NCBI GenBank assembly: GCA_963513935.1
Contig: OY740774.1
Location: 23,331,949 to 23,395,948, forward strand
From: Aphrophora alni
Taxonomy: Eukaryota > Arthropoda > Insecta > Hemiptera > Aphrophoridae
Direction: 5' to 3'
DNA: 64,000 bases
The translations under genes and the position numbers were made by a program. The stretch's first letter is position 1. Each line of letters opens with the position of its first letter. The notes under the pieces were generated by a model. The model was not told the DNA's origin. It saw only the letters and a list, made by a program, of their open reading frames with translations, and did not search any database. Positions 1 through 11,199 of this stretch are shown here, piece by piece.

Positions 1-59
1 ATAGTTCAAAATGTCTAGTGATGACGATGATTACGCCGTTTTAAGTTTATTACTAGCAT

Positions 60-246
60 TAGGGGGTGTTTGACTGAAACAGCTTCCGGCAAGCCGGTTG
101 AACTGAGGAGTTTTCATGTGATCATCGGCCGCCGGTACAGTCCTAACTGACAGTCCAGCCGGACCCCATACACGCTCCGACCGCCGGTCACCGGCGGACT
201 GTTTAGACAAAACTGACAGTCTTGCCGGTACGTGTATGGGGGCCTT
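60..246. repeat. GC-rich palindromic (foldback-like) element
   Basis: A compact GC-rich block in AT-rich DNA. The motif CCGGCAAG occurs in forward orientation near the left side (about 87) and inverted near the right side (CTTGCCGG near 222). CCCCATACACG near 163 is matched by inverted CGTGTATGGGG near 230, and the centre holds CCGCCGGTCACCGGCGG-type dyads. The nested symmetry suggests a small inverted-repeat mobile element. No target duplication could be fixed, so this is a structural call only. Confidence 0.5.
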
Positions 247-2480
247 TAAGATTTCCATAAAATTTTGGTAAAATATCTTTAATAACATTAAAAAAAACAT
301 ATTGAATCTCAGCTCCTGTCTAAATATTGGTTCCGCTGTTATCATAATAAAAAGGGAAAATTAGGCTTTTAATAGCTCGTAAACGTTAAAAATATGATAA
401 TTTAAAGCTATCACCAATTTGTCGAATAGTAAATAGAAGAATCGTACAGTTGGAGAGTTATCTGGAAAAAAACTAAATAAATCCGATCGGCGGTGAGAAT
501 TCATTTCGGGATTCATTAAGAAAAGTAATTCTATTTTACTTGTTGTTTGACATAATGGTTTAAGCAATAAATCTTTGCATTGCACCAAAGATTGCTCGAA
601 ATAGCTTGGTCCTATATTGAAATATTTGAAGTGAAAGGTGATTAAAAAAATCTATAGAGAATGGGTGACAACAGACTTTGAAGGAAACCGTGTTACCAGG
701 GGACTTAAATTAAACAAAAGGCGGAACCAAATGGTAACAATGTTTGAAAAATAAAAAAAAGACAAAGACAAATTTAGTAATTAACAAGGCTCAAATTTAT
801 TAAACAAGAAAGAAATTTCGACGGTTCAGATTTTATCATTTACAAAGCAAAAACATCCTAAGATAGATTATTATAAGCACAGCTTAATAATTAACAAGAT
901 TATAATTAATCTAGAAAAAAAAAGTTATGCGCCCTTAATGTAAAATATAATAAATAAAAAAAAATTGATGAATAGATTCTGAAAATTTATCCCCCCTTTT
1001 TAGTTTATATAAACAGTTACAAAATTTAACAATAAAAAAAAAGATTCTATAAATGAGATTGATATTTTAAATTCAAAAAAAAAATTATTTTAATTCTAAC
1101 AAGTTCATTATTAGATTAAATATTACAAATCATAATTTTGTTTGTTAAATTTCTTAAATTCTAAATTGGCCAATATATATATATTTATAATAAAAGTAAA
1201 TTTTTTATGACATTAGAAGATTAAAAAAAGAAAAGAATAAAATTTAGAACATTGAAATTTTTTAAATTGACGTCAATTTTATGAATTTAGAAAATAACCT
1301 CTTGGAGGTTGTTAGGACCGAAAAGTTTGCATGCAAGCACCACCCAAGTATTTTTCTTTTAAATTATAAATAGCTATACAAGATTACATTTAAATAACAG
1401 TTTTAAGAACACATTTTGCTAAACCAGATTAGGTACATGTACAATACATATATATTTAAACAAAGTTCTGTAAAGTCAATTTTCAAAAGGTCACTTTTGT
1501 GCACTTGGAAGTTTTTTGATTTATTATGTAAAACATGTTTTAAAAGCAGGCAGAAACATGCTATGCACTTTATGCTGGAGTATGCAAAATGAAACAAGAT
1601 TGGTGAGTTTCTCCGACCAGCGTTTTAGCTAAAGCAAAAAACACGTTTACTAGCATCTGTGCAAATTCAGACATGTTGTAGCATTAATGTTCTTTATTAA
1701 AAATATCTGGTTATTTGTCAAAATTAGAGAATATTGATTGCATCACAGAAATTCATTAAGCTTATAATTAAATGCTTTTTAGATGGTTAGAAAGCTGTAT
1801 ATATATACTTGGTTTTGTTTAAAACAAAGCTTGTATGAAACTTGAAAAATCTGTAAAATCTGTAAAACAAATATTCTGGTCTAGAAGAGATTTCTTTAAT
1901 TAGTTTTTTGACATGTTCAATAAGATATTCTGATTGTTTAATGTTTATCACCAGTTTGCACTAATTTCACATAATTGCTCAAAACTTAAAATCTGACTGC
2001 TTAAGGTTTTGTAAACTATGTTTTAAGAAATGAAAAAAATTTTATAATTATTTAGTTTCTGAAAAACATTGAATATTAAATAAAACATGAAATACATATT
2101 TTAATGAATAAATTTTAAAACATTAACAAAATTTATGATATGATAAAATCTGTAAATTTGGTTACCTGGAGTCCTGTCGAAAGTTTACGTGAACATGTGC
2201 CGTGAAGTGAAAATCTACACAACTATTTAATTTAGAAAACCAAAAAGAACACATCACTGAATAGTAGAATAAAGATATTACATTTTCTTTATGAAACTGA
2301 GGTATCACTTTGTCATGCTGTAACTTTAAATTAGAATTAACAGAGCGATGAGAGTTTTAACTACATGTTGAGAATCCAAAGACCAGAGTGCAAGACGTGT
2401 TTTAATCAAGTGCTGTACCTTGTACTTACATAGAGACGGAGATGGAGAGGGAAGATAAGAGGGACGGCGAGTGGACTGTT
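247..2480. other. AT-rich DNA without recognisable gene
   Basis: Over 2 kb of low-complexity AT-rich sequence with many A and T runs. Short open frames on both strands have no recognisable domain and are rich in the residues expected from AT-rich DNA (F, L, K, N, I, Y). I see no repeat-A copy here. Confidence 0.6.
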
Positions 2481-2508
2481 GATAACAAATTAATAGATTT
2501 TTCTAGTG

Positions 2509-2613
2509 AATGCTACAACCGTACGAGGCAAGAATATGGTTCGTACCAGAGGGAGGCCTAGAACGACGTGGAAGAAACTGTACGTGGCTTCCTCGGGGAC
2601 AGAGGTGCATTGA
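2509..2613 (+). pseudogene. possible LINE C-terminal scrap (GRPRTTWKK motif)
   Basis: A 34-codon open stretch contains TRGRPRTTWKK near its middle and ends at TGA. A GRP-(K/R)-x-x-W core followed by a basic stretch is common just before the C-terminus of several arthropod LINE ORF2 proteins. The match is short and nothing flanking it supports the call, so confidence is low. It lies just upstream of a second, better LINE fragment, which is on the opposite strand. Confidence 0.3.
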
Positions 2614-2737
2614 GAGAAAACAATGGCGATCTTTCTGCACATCTTCAACATTCCAGGGTAGAAAAGGAAACGACTAAGTAAGAAAACGTTCAATACAAGA
2701 TCAAATATGCCCACGTAACAAATTTAATCAAGTTCGG

Positions 2738-3812
2738 TCACTTATTACACTGAGTACGGGTGGTAATCCCAATACATATCCTTGTTGCATAAAATTTTTC
2801 TTCATGTAATCTTGGGTTTTTTTAAGAGGGGGGGGGGGATTATTACTAAACCTCTATCGGCCTCCGGCATGTCAGCTTATTGAGCTTTCCTATATTTACC
2901 ACTGATCCCAGTATCCATGACGAGCTCTAGGATATTATCTAGGGTGTCTTTTTCAAATCTTCTTCTGGTAACCAGAGCCTCCAAATCAAACAGTACAAGT
3001 ACTGCGGTTTCAGGTTCCTGACCGCAGAGACGGCAGTAGGATGAGACTTGGAGTAGTCCAACCTTGTTTAAATGGCTCCAGATATCACGGCAACGACTTA
3101 TTTCATAAATTTTCTTAAACTGAACAAGTATTTTTGTCAGCTCAGGATCTGATTCCGAGTGAAGATATTTTCGCAATCCTTGTCCAGAACATTGTCTCCA
3201 TCTTTGATGTGTTCTTCCCTGGCCCATTTTCTTACCGAACTTCTTGTCTTGAACGACTGATCCCGCAAGTGTATTCAGGTCCCAGCGGCTTCCTTTTTGA
3301 CCAACAGTGGCCTTCTTGATTCCCTCGATCCTGCAATGGCTAGGTACCCATCTCAGTTTGGTTGAGATTTATACGGAGCTGAGGGCTTTAATTGCCGTTT
3401 GGCTGTCTAAGAATATTAGAATATCCTTACCTTCAAGGCCTTCTTTAATTTTCGATGTACACATGTTAAGATAGCTCAAATCCCAGCTTGAAATACTGTA
3501 AAATATCTACCTAACTTCAAAAGCTGCCCTAGTGGTATGACAGTTTTCACAGTATCCAGACTGTTGATACCAAACAAGCTGTCCTGGACGTACCGGTAGC
3601 TTGTTTGGCTTAAGCTTGCTACCAGTTATTCTTAGGTTAGATCTCTTTTTTTCGCATCTTTCATCTTGGCCAAATTATTTTCTCTTTCGACCATAACGCT
3701 ATTAGAGTATTCAGTGGTTAAAGGTCCTTTATTTTATGTTCTTTTCTTTTCTTTTACAACAAGATGATGACTGAAAGGTTTTCGCCTTTAAAAAACAAGA
3801 AAAAGAAGATCC
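2738..3812 (-). repeat. repeat A copy, reverse strand, split by a LINE fragment
   Basis: Read on the minus strand, 3812 to about 3639 is the 5' half of repeat A (the GGCGAAAACC-like start, TCATCATC, AAATAAAGGACC and ATCTAACC). Positions 2818 to 2738 are its 3' half (AACCCAAGATTACATG, then a CCGTACTCAGTGTAATA-like end). Both halves are contiguous in intact copies; here about 800 bp of LINE sequence lies between them. Confidence 0.8.
2819..3624 (-). pseudogene. LINE ORF2 3' end: RNase H and C-terminal zinc-knuckle-like region (decayed)
   Basis: Minus-strand translation from about 3611 to 2877 reads nearly continuously as the tail of a non-LTR retrotransposon ORF2. An RNase H region carries LDSQTAIKALSSV (matching the conserved DSQAAL block) and LRWVPSHCRIEG (matching WVPGHxGIxGNExAD). 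It is followed by HLNKVGLLQ and CRLCGQEPETA...LFDLEAL, the usual post-RNase-H Cys-rich end (CRxCxEExET..H.LxxCEAL). At least one in-frame stop follows KALSSV, and the catalytic GNExAD-like end is eroded (IKKATVG), so it is dead. A polypyrimidine and A-rich tail follows the stop. The family is a jockey/R1-like APE-type LINE by pattern; the exact clade is not assignable. The piece is 5'-truncated and sits inside repeat A, with imperfect 14-bp flanking duplications at 2805-2818 and 3625-3638. Confidence 0.85.
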
Positions 3813-4460
3813 CCTCAGTATTTCATCTCCATTTAATTTTAATTTAATTTATGCTCTTTTTATTGTTTTAAAGGTTACGATGGTCAGAGTTTATCCTCCG
3901 TTAAATCACAAATAAAAATGTACAGACGACAGACGTATTCCAGAAACCACAGGATTTTTGGATCAGGAGACATCAAAATAAAGAAAGTAAAATCAGTGTA
4001 ACTGGTGGGAAATGCCAAACATAATGGGTTTGTCTTTTATAACGTGAAGACGATAACATCTACGAGATTTAAAACTTATGAGGACTGAGTTTACGTCTAA
4101 AATATAGAATAGATTGATAATAAATAACCTATGTTGACAGACGAGATCTGCAATCAAGTAAAGTGAGTTTTCAAATTTAAGATTATTTCTGGAATAACAA
4201 CCGAGGGCGATCCAGTGAAACTAGTGAAATATGTTAAAATAATAACAATACTTCCTTTGTTGATATAAACTGATGAGTATTTCGTACTAATATCAGCTGA
4301 TATGAAGACATGATAAGACGTAGCTGTTTTTAGTTTTAGCTGTTTTTACATTCTCACGTATGTGTAAAGTTTTTTGATGAGCCAAAAATCGATGTCGACT
4401 TTTCGGATTAATCCATTGGGGGGGGGGGGGATCTATGTCTATTTTCCCCATTTTGAGTAA

Positions 4461-4720
4461 AGCCGGAAATCCTCTCGGTCATCATCGCCTTATACAAAAT
4501 AAAATGAAAAGAAAAAGACATAAAGTAAACACTTCTGGCCCTCTAATACTTTAAGAGACAAGGTGAACGAGAACAAGAGTTGCTCAAAAGAGACCAGATA
4601 AGAAAAACGAAAGAAAGAGCTCTACCACAACACTACATAAAAAAGCGTAAATCTAGCTTGGACCCCTTGGCACTGCTATGTTTGTACTCATTAAAATGAG
4701 CCCCCGAAGGTAAATCAGCT
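4461..4720 (+). repeat. repeat A copy
   Basis: Near full-length copy: TCGGTCATCATCGCCTTATA near 4475, then AAAGTAAACACTTCTGGCCC, AACAAGAGTTGCTCAAAAGA and a CTCATTAAAATGAGCCCCCG end. A run of 12 G lies about 40 bp upstream of its start. Confidence 0.85.
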
Positions 4721-5077
4721 TTTAAGGGGATTATATACATTTTTTAATTGCTACTATATTGATATAATGTAAAAAAAAAAAAAATAATAATAATAATTTA
4801 AAAAAATAAAAAAAACCAAGCGAATCACACATATCGCCAATAATTTGAAACATTTAATATACTATTAACAGTTTTGTCAAAAAAGTAAAATTTCACAAAT
4901 TCAAATTATATATCGTGATAGCTCCAGATAGGACACCAAAATTTAAAGAATGATAAGTGAAGTAAAGATTGAAAAAAAATGTTTAATTACATGTCACACG
5001 ACAATGTTTTTATTTTAAACCACCTCAGATCCAAGATGACGGCCAAAATTATAAGCATCATTAAACAAAAACATTTG

Positions 5078-5246
5078 TGTCGTTTAAAGCCGAAAAACCG
5101 GGCAGGAAGACCAACACTTGGTCACGAGAGTTCTGATAGGAAAGATGAAGAATTTAACTCAAGACTACATGAAACAAGGTATAGATCCAGCTTGGAACCT
5201 TCGGGAATGCCAAACCCGTACTCACTATAAGCAAGCTTCTGTGGGT
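5078..5246 (+). repeat. repeat A copy with internal deletion
   Basis: The start (GTTTAAAGCCGAAAAACCGG) joins directly to the middle of the family (ACTTGGTCACGAGAG...GATAGGAAAGATGAAG), skipping about 100 bp. The internal reading frame shared by the family (IGKMK..LTQDYMK.G.DPA) is still open here, although the peptide has no known function. Confidence 0.8.
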
Positions 5247-5404
5247 ATAAACAACATAAAACGCAGTAAGATGGATCATATAGAGTTCATAATCAATAAG
5301 ACGAAATTGTAACGAAAATTGGGGGGGCGGTATATAGTACATATACACTCATAATTGATGCCAAATTACTCCAATGAGTATGATCGATGAACACTTCATG
5401 ATGA

Positions 5405-6170
5405 GATCAGGATAGCTAGAATAGAAATAAGCAGTAGCTAAAATATCAATACGCAATAGCTAGAATAATAATACGCAAAAGCTATATTAACAAAACGCAA
5501 CAGCTAGAATAGTAATACCTATATTATAAATATACAATAGCTAGAATCTCAATAGGTAGAATAGCAATATACAATAGATAGGACATCAAAACTCAATAGC
5601 TAGAATAGCAATAAACAATTGGTAGAATAACAATACACAATAGCTAGAATATCAAAACGCAATAGTTATAATACCAATACGCAATAGCTAAAATAACAAT
5701 ACCCAATAACTAGAATAGCAAAACGCGATAGCTAGTATATCAACTGAATAGGTAGAATAGCAATACACAATAGCTAGAATAGCAAAACGCGATAGATAGA
5801 ATATCAACACCCAATAATTATAATAGCAATCGCAATAGCTAAAATACCAATAGCCAATAACTAGAACTGAAATATGCAATAGCTGGAATAGCAATAATCA
5901 ATAGCTAAAATAGAAATACGAAATTGCTAGAATCGCAATAGCTTAAATAGCATTACTCTATAGGTAAAATAGCAAAGCACGATAGCTAGAATAACATTAC
6001 GTAATAGTTAGAATAGCAACACACAATAGCTAGAATATCAATACACAATATCTATAAAAGCAATAAGCAATATTTAGAATAACTATAATAGCGATACACA
6101 ATATAGTTAGAATAACAATAAGCAAAAGTTTGAGTCGCATTACGCAATAGTTTCAACAGTACTAAAACAT
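5405..6170. repeat. 22-bp minisatellite array
   Basis: Degenerate tandem repeat of about 22 bp, consensus close to AATAGCTAGAATAGCAATACGC, around 33 units. Units vary at the ATCAATA/AGCAATA and ACGC/ACAC positions, and several are lengthened or shortened. AT-rich and not coding. Confidence 0.9.
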
Positions 6171-6190
6171 ACAATAAAAGTAGGATATAT

Positions 6191-6391
6191 TCAGAACAGA
6201 AGGTAGAAAGCGTTCGTTAGTGTCAGATGTATGGCAGATAATTGGAAGAGCTTGTCCTCATTAGATGCAGTGTGCAATAACTCAACATCAATTGCAACCA
6301 CTTTAAGCCCAAAATAAACTTGTCTCTGGGAGAATGGCGTTTCGGCGTTACTTTCAGAGCCTAACGAATCGTTACTGATTTCCTGTAACAA
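6191..6391 (-). other. open frame with coding-like composition; possible exon or gene relic
   Basis: A minus-strand open frame of about 66 codons that continues upstream past the GC-richer 6400-6460 segment. Unlike most frames in this window it has balanced composition, with mixed acidic and polar residues and phrases such as DSLGSESNAETPFSQRQ and VVAIDVELLHTASNEDK. No domain is recognised, there is no strong ATG at the left end of the frame, and splice sites are not convincing. It could be an exon, a mobile-element piece or chance. Confidence 0.25.
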
Positions 6392-7059
6392 GCTCGTCGA
6401 AATGTTGCACCCTTTCCCTCTTCCCTTCCTTAGGGGCTATCGTTCCCCCAACCCCAACCCCCCTCCATGTCACATGATTGTTTCAACGTGTGGCTGATAA
6501 CTAGTTCTAACAATACATGATCATTGAAGCAAAGAAAGTTTTTCGTCTTAATGATGTAATGTTTATCATAATTTAATAAAAAGTGTAAAAGAATTGCACA
6601 AATATTCTCATAGATCTACTAAATCTGAAATTATATACGCAGTTATCTCCAAAATGTCTGTAGGCTATACTACTCGTAGGTTAGGAAATAAAATTATATT
6701 ACAACTGAATATTTTCTCAGTAACGTATTATTTATTCAACTACTATTTACTCAGAGTATTAGTTACTTAAATATATGAAGTAATTTGGTAATTGCAAAAA
6801 TTTCGACTGCTGATTTATAACTGATCTTCAGGTTTCATGCCTTCAGGGAACTGAAAAAGTAAGCTTTTCAATAAGCCATCCGTCCGTCCTCGTTGTCGTG
6901 TATAAGTAAGCATGATAGCTGCCATACAAATAAAGATAAGAACATGAAATTTATGTTAGAGGAATATAGTGTGAGGAAGCCTATTAAAATTTAAAATGGC
7001 AAAATAGAATTTGGTTCATATCTAATTCAACTTATATTGCACTAAATTACCTAAAATGT

Positions 7060-7835
7060 AATTTCGAGCAATGGCCTTCCAAGAAAATATGATAGGCTAT
7101 TCGTATAGTTACGAGATCCGGCAAGCTCGAGTCAAGACACAAGCGTAGACAAAAAGTGTAGACACAAGTGTAGACAAAAAGCGTAGATAAAAAGCGTAGA
7201 CAAAAAGCGTAGATAATAAACGTAGACAAAAAGTGTAGACACAAGCGTAGACAAAAAGTGTAGACACAAGCGTAGACAAAAAGAGTAGATAAAAAGCGTA
7301 GACAAAAAGTGTAGACACAAGCGTAGACAAAAAACGTAGATAATAAACGTAGAAAAAAAGTGTAGACACAAGCGTAGACAAAAAGCATAGATAAAAAGAG
7401 TAGACAAAAAGTGTAGACACAAGCGTAGACAAAAAGCGAAGATAATAAACGTAGACAAAAAGTGTAGACACAAGCGTAGACAAAAAGCGTAGATAAAAAG
7501 CGTAGACAAAAAAAGCGTAGACACAAGCGTAGACAAAAAGTGTACACACAAATGTAGCGAGTGGAGGTATCATCACATACGAGTATGTATAGATACGAAA
7601 CCTACCTAGGCCGAGACACTGATAAGAGCGAAGCGAGTGCAGACTTTTAAATATGAACGCCTGATAGCGCCTAGTCGACGTCAAGAAAGTAGTAATACAC
7701 AATCACGAAATTCAGAAAATCTGTGTAACAACAGTTTTAAACAAACTTACCCCTTGATACCAGCTTACCTTTAGAGGACCCTGCTTGTATTACATTTTCT
7801 TATAAAGCTGGGTAGTATCATGATGGCGCCCAACA
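7060..7835 (+). repeat. repeat C copy carrying a minisatellite
   Basis: Flanks of the array match the dispersed repeat also seen at 11.2-11.9 and 31.5-32.2 kb. Shared landmarks are CCTTCCAAGAAAATATGATA, TAGTTACGAGATCCGGCA, GCCGAGACACTGA, a GTCGACGTCAAGAAAGTAGT block, AGAGGACCCTGCTTGTAT and the end GATGGCGCCCAACAACTT followed by a T-run. No protein is discernible. Confidence 0.75.
7136..7546. repeat. 12/13-bp composite minisatellite (about 25-bp unit)
   Basis: Alternating GTAGACAAAAAGC (13 bp) and GTAGACACAAGC (12 bp) subunits, with ACAA/ATAA variants. Long frames are open on the minus strand in all three phases because the unit lacks stops on that strand; the resulting Leu/Phe/Tyr/Cys peptides are not real proteins. 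The array replaces the short segment between ATCCGGCAAGC and the GCCGAGACACTG block in repeat C. Confidence 0.9.
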
Positions 7836-8197
7836 ACTTTTTTTTTTTATGGGAAATAAAGTCATAGAAGCATCTGCGTATCAACTTCTGTGATTGAAAA
7901 TAAATATTTTGAAGAAAGATATGCATTTATGTTTGCTTCATTTGTGTCATAAACTTCAGAGCGTGAATTATAATTAATTTAAATGAAGTTGATATCGTCA
8001 CACATTTAAAAAGGATGTGTTTACTGTAAGAAAGGCTTGACAAGATCGACATTGCGGAAGGTTCTTGTGTTGTATTAAAAATTCTTATGTCATCATGAAA
8101 TATCCGATGCGAAGAAGGGTGGTTATCACTTGCCTTTGTCAACTAGCACTAATTACTGTAATAACCTCTGAACAGACAGTATATTTTATTTCCAGTA

Positions 8198-8246
8198 CGA
8201 TTGCCACATCCATACTCACTACAGTGAGCCTCCGAGGGTTTTAGAT
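8198..8246 (+). repeat. repeat A 3' end fragment
   Basis: Only the last portion is present: GATTGCCACATCCATACTCACTACAGTGAGCCTCCGAGGG in order. The rest of 7840-9300 is AT-rich with no recognisable gene. Confidence 0.7.
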
Positions 8247-9344
8247 GGTTTAATTCTAAGCTGTTGGTTCTTACAATAAATGTAAAAACGTATTTTGTGT
8301 ACGTAAGCACATATTTTTACAAAATGTTTGATATAAAAAGTGTTACTATTAGTAAAAATGTGTTATCGTCGTTGTTCATTTGATTATCCAAAGTTGCATA
8401 AGAACGGTTGCAACAATCATGTTTAAATAGTAAATTCGTTAAAACAACAAAAAGCAATTGTAATGGCTGGCTGACAAGTGCAAAACCATCATACCTATTA
8501 CTAATTAAATTAATTGTTTATGCACAAACTATAATTAAAAGAACCAATTTAGTTTCACATTTAATTGCTGTTGTGTTTATACGATTTCCATTGAATAAAT
8601 AAAAGCATAACGAAAACTGTTTTAATTTGGAACTAAATTCATTACCAACTTTAAAACGTTGGAACTAGTTTAGTTCTGTGTGGCAGGATGGATTGTATGA
8701 TCGCAGGGAAATAATTAAAAGTTGGTAGAAGGAAAGGAAAATAATTGCAGGAAAAGGCAATATTATGAATAGGGGAAACGGAAAGTTGAGAACTTTTAAT
8801 GGTTGTGGAAATCGCTGTCCTAATGAACTAACAGCGTTTTGTCTTCGGTGCTGACCACTCGTTAGTTTCAATTTAATTGTTGAAAACATATTTTATTATT
8901 ACAATTTTTTAAAATAAAAAGTCAACAATTGTATGTCTTTTTGTTGTAATTTAAATGAATGTTCTTTTAATAAATAAACCTTGCAATAACTTTACACAAT
9001 GTTTTTGACACACTCGTTCACAAAGACAATTACAAACGAAAATTTAATTATTATAAAACAAATTATATATTAGACCAACAGTGTTTTTTACTATAGAAGA
9101 TGTATTTACTTTGGAAAAAGGGTTGCGTTTTGTCTTTAAAAAAATTATACAGTATATATATATACAGTAAATAAAGTGTGATTCTTATATTCACGCACTG
9201 AATTTTTAAAATTTTAGCAAACAAAAATTGCTGAGTTGGTTGTAATATATATTTTTGAGTAACCTTACGAAACGAATACTTGTGTTGAAGTCATTACCCT
9301 CTCACGTTGTCATCTGCCTGTGCTAGTCTGTTAGTCAGTCCGCC

Positions 9345-9580
9345 ATGAGTCTGACGCAGAATCGGAGGTCGCATTGATGGAACATTTACTTCATGGTAAT
9401 ATCTTACAATAGTTGTGCTGAGTTGTTGGTAGAAAAAACTTTTGGTGTCCCTATTCCACCGAAATCAATATTGTATGATCTTGTACAACGTTTTCGTGAC
9501 ACAGGATGTGGTAATAGTAAGTCTAGAAACCACCAGCTTTCAGTCAGTACGCCGGACTTTCGCTTAGTTCAAACTTCGTG

Positions 9581-9581
<1 letters not shown>
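9345..9581 (+). pseudogene. transposase-like helix-turn-helix fragment (arthropod DUF4817-type)
   Basis: ATG at 9345 begins MSLTQNRRSH, then a stop (9375-9377). The same frame then continues with SYNSCAELLVEKTFGVPIPP, followed by KSILYDLVQRFRDTGCGNS. This matches the N-terminal helix-turn-helix module of a large arthropod family of transposon-derived proteins, which starts MSLT.EQR.F.VE.YF, has a (K/R)S(T/I)(I/V)Y.LV..FR.TGSV helix and then a GRP linker. The linker here is degraded (KSRNHQLSVSTPD), and the downstream catalytic part is missing, cut off by a T-run. With an in-frame stop and truncation this is a dead relic. Confidence 0.75.

Positions 9582-9583
<2 letters not shown>

Positions 9584-9627
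<44 letters not shown>
9584..9627. repeat. poly(T) tract, 44 nt
   Basis: Uninterrupted T44 followed by CAG, directly after the transposase-like fragment. Read on the other strand it is A44, which could be the tail of a reverse-strand retroelement whose body would lie to the right (9628 onward). No family was recognised there. Confidence 0.95.
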
Positions 9628-9889
9628 CAGGATAACTCCGAACCCATATTAGTAGAAAGACGATGAAAACATTTAGTGTCCTTCAAATTTTGGGTGGTAA
9701 ATTTTAGAAAAATTTGATTAAAATCGTTACAGCCGAGTTCGATAAAAAAGGGAATTTGAAGTTTGGTCTTATAGCAGCCCTAAAATTTCCTTTATTGGTA
9801 TTAAATAAAAAAAGTCTCGAGTAACCAAAATATGCACAAATATCACATTTGATGAAATTTGTCTTTCTTTGTAATATTAAAAGTTTTCA

Positions 9890-10137
9890 TCTACTATCAT
9901 CGCCTTATGAAAACAAAGAAAGTAAAGAAGATAAATTACAGCTATCCTAGCTCTGGAATACTCTAATAGCGTCATGATTGGAAGAGAATAAAATAGGGTT
10001 AAGAGAGACCTAAAAAGTAAAGAAAACAAACCCTTTCTACGTGATCTAACACAAGAGTAAGTGATAAAAGGCGTAAATCTAGTTTGAAATACTTCGGGAT
10101 TGTCACGCTAGTATTCACTATTTAACCTTTAAGGTTC
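9890..10137 (+). repeat. repeat A copy (diverged)
   Basis: Recognised by CTATCATCGCCTTATGA, GGAATACTCTAATAGCGTCA, AAGAGAGACCTA and a CTTCGGGATTGTCACGC end. The middle GATCTAACACAAGAGTAAGTG is damaged at the site where LINE pieces interrupt other copies. Confidence 0.8.
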
Positions 10138-10224
10138 AAAATGTATTAAAATCGCAAAAAAATCATGATAACACAGTAACAGAAATCAGCTGTACAACAA
10201 CAAAGACTATCAAAGCAAAAAAAA

Positions 10225-10242
10225 AGAGAGAGAGAGAGAGAA
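10225..10242. repeat. (GA)n microsatellite
   Basis: Short AG dinucleotide run between two repeat A copies. Confidence 0.9.
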
Positions 10243-10374
10243 GATAATATCTGGCATGTGATTGAATATCAAAATAACTGAAATTTGTTGAATTGGATAA
10301 AAATTTAGAGAAAAGTAACAGAAGGAAAGAATATCAAATTAACCGTAATTACTTGAATTGGATAAATTTTATTT

Positions 10375-10600
10375 ATTTATTTTTAATAACAAAAGAAAAT
10401 AACTTAAAATAAAGACCCCTAGACGACGAATACTCCAATTTCATCAGATTTGGAAAGAACAAGAATTGATCAAGAGAGACCTAATAGGAAAAATGAAGGA
10501 GAGGGATCTAACCCAAGACTACATTAAAAAAGTGTAGATCCAGCTAGGTTCCCTCGATTTCGAGCTCTTACTCAATAATTTGAGCCTCTGAGGCTATAAG
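10375..10600 (+). repeat. repeat A copy lacking the extreme 5' end
   Basis: Begins inside the AAAATAACTTAAAATAAAGA region, without the TCATCATCGCC block. It continues through CAAGAGAGACCTAATAGGAA and GATCTAACCCAAGACTACAT to a TTTGAGCCTCTGAGGCT end. Confidence 0.85.
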
Positions 10601-11199
10601 AAAAGAAAATTAGTTTCAACTTATAATTTAGAAACCAGAATCTACAACTTGTCCTAAACAATCACACATGAGTGTGCAAATAACAAGAACAAATCTTGCT
10701 AAAACTCTCTGATAAGGTAAAAGTTTCTTAGAAACGACGGGACTAAGGACAAACAAGGTGGGTACAGCAATTCGATAAGGAAAATGTAAAGTGCATCCGA
10801 GCTCCGTATTGACTCAGGCCCTAATTACGAGAATACACAACAACCTTTTAGCAGAGTCAATGTGTCAATAGACCGTCCGTCTGTCTGTCTGGTCAATAAT
10901 TGCTTGAGTAAATACTGTAACCGACACTGTTCAGTTCAAACATTTCATGGGTCGGAGCTCAAATTGTACGGTAGCCGGAGTCTAGCCACATGTGTGTTCA
11001 AACTATCGAAACTAACTTGAAAACTGAACTAACGAACTTTAAATGACAGGTGGATTAACACTATTACAAACTAATGATTAAATTTATCGTAACAGAGAAG
11101 GTCAGGTTAGGTTATTATTATGATAAAAACAAAATACTCTGGAGGCATCTATTGGGGTGGTATACAATTATGGGAATTTATTTTTTACTTATCCAAAAC

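Noticed and set aside
2490..2714. 74-codon minus-strand frame
   Set aside because: Overlaps the plus-strand GRPRTTWKK stretch in antisense; no domain on this strand.
5400..7550. CRISPR-like arrays
   Set aside because: Units are contiguous tandem repeats without unique spacers, in eukaryotic DNA.
7047..7702. Long overlapping minus-strand frames (up to 197 codons) rich in Leu, Phe, Tyr and Cys
   Set aside because: They lie wholly or mainly in a 12/13-bp minisatellite that lacks stops on that strand; all three frames are open at once.
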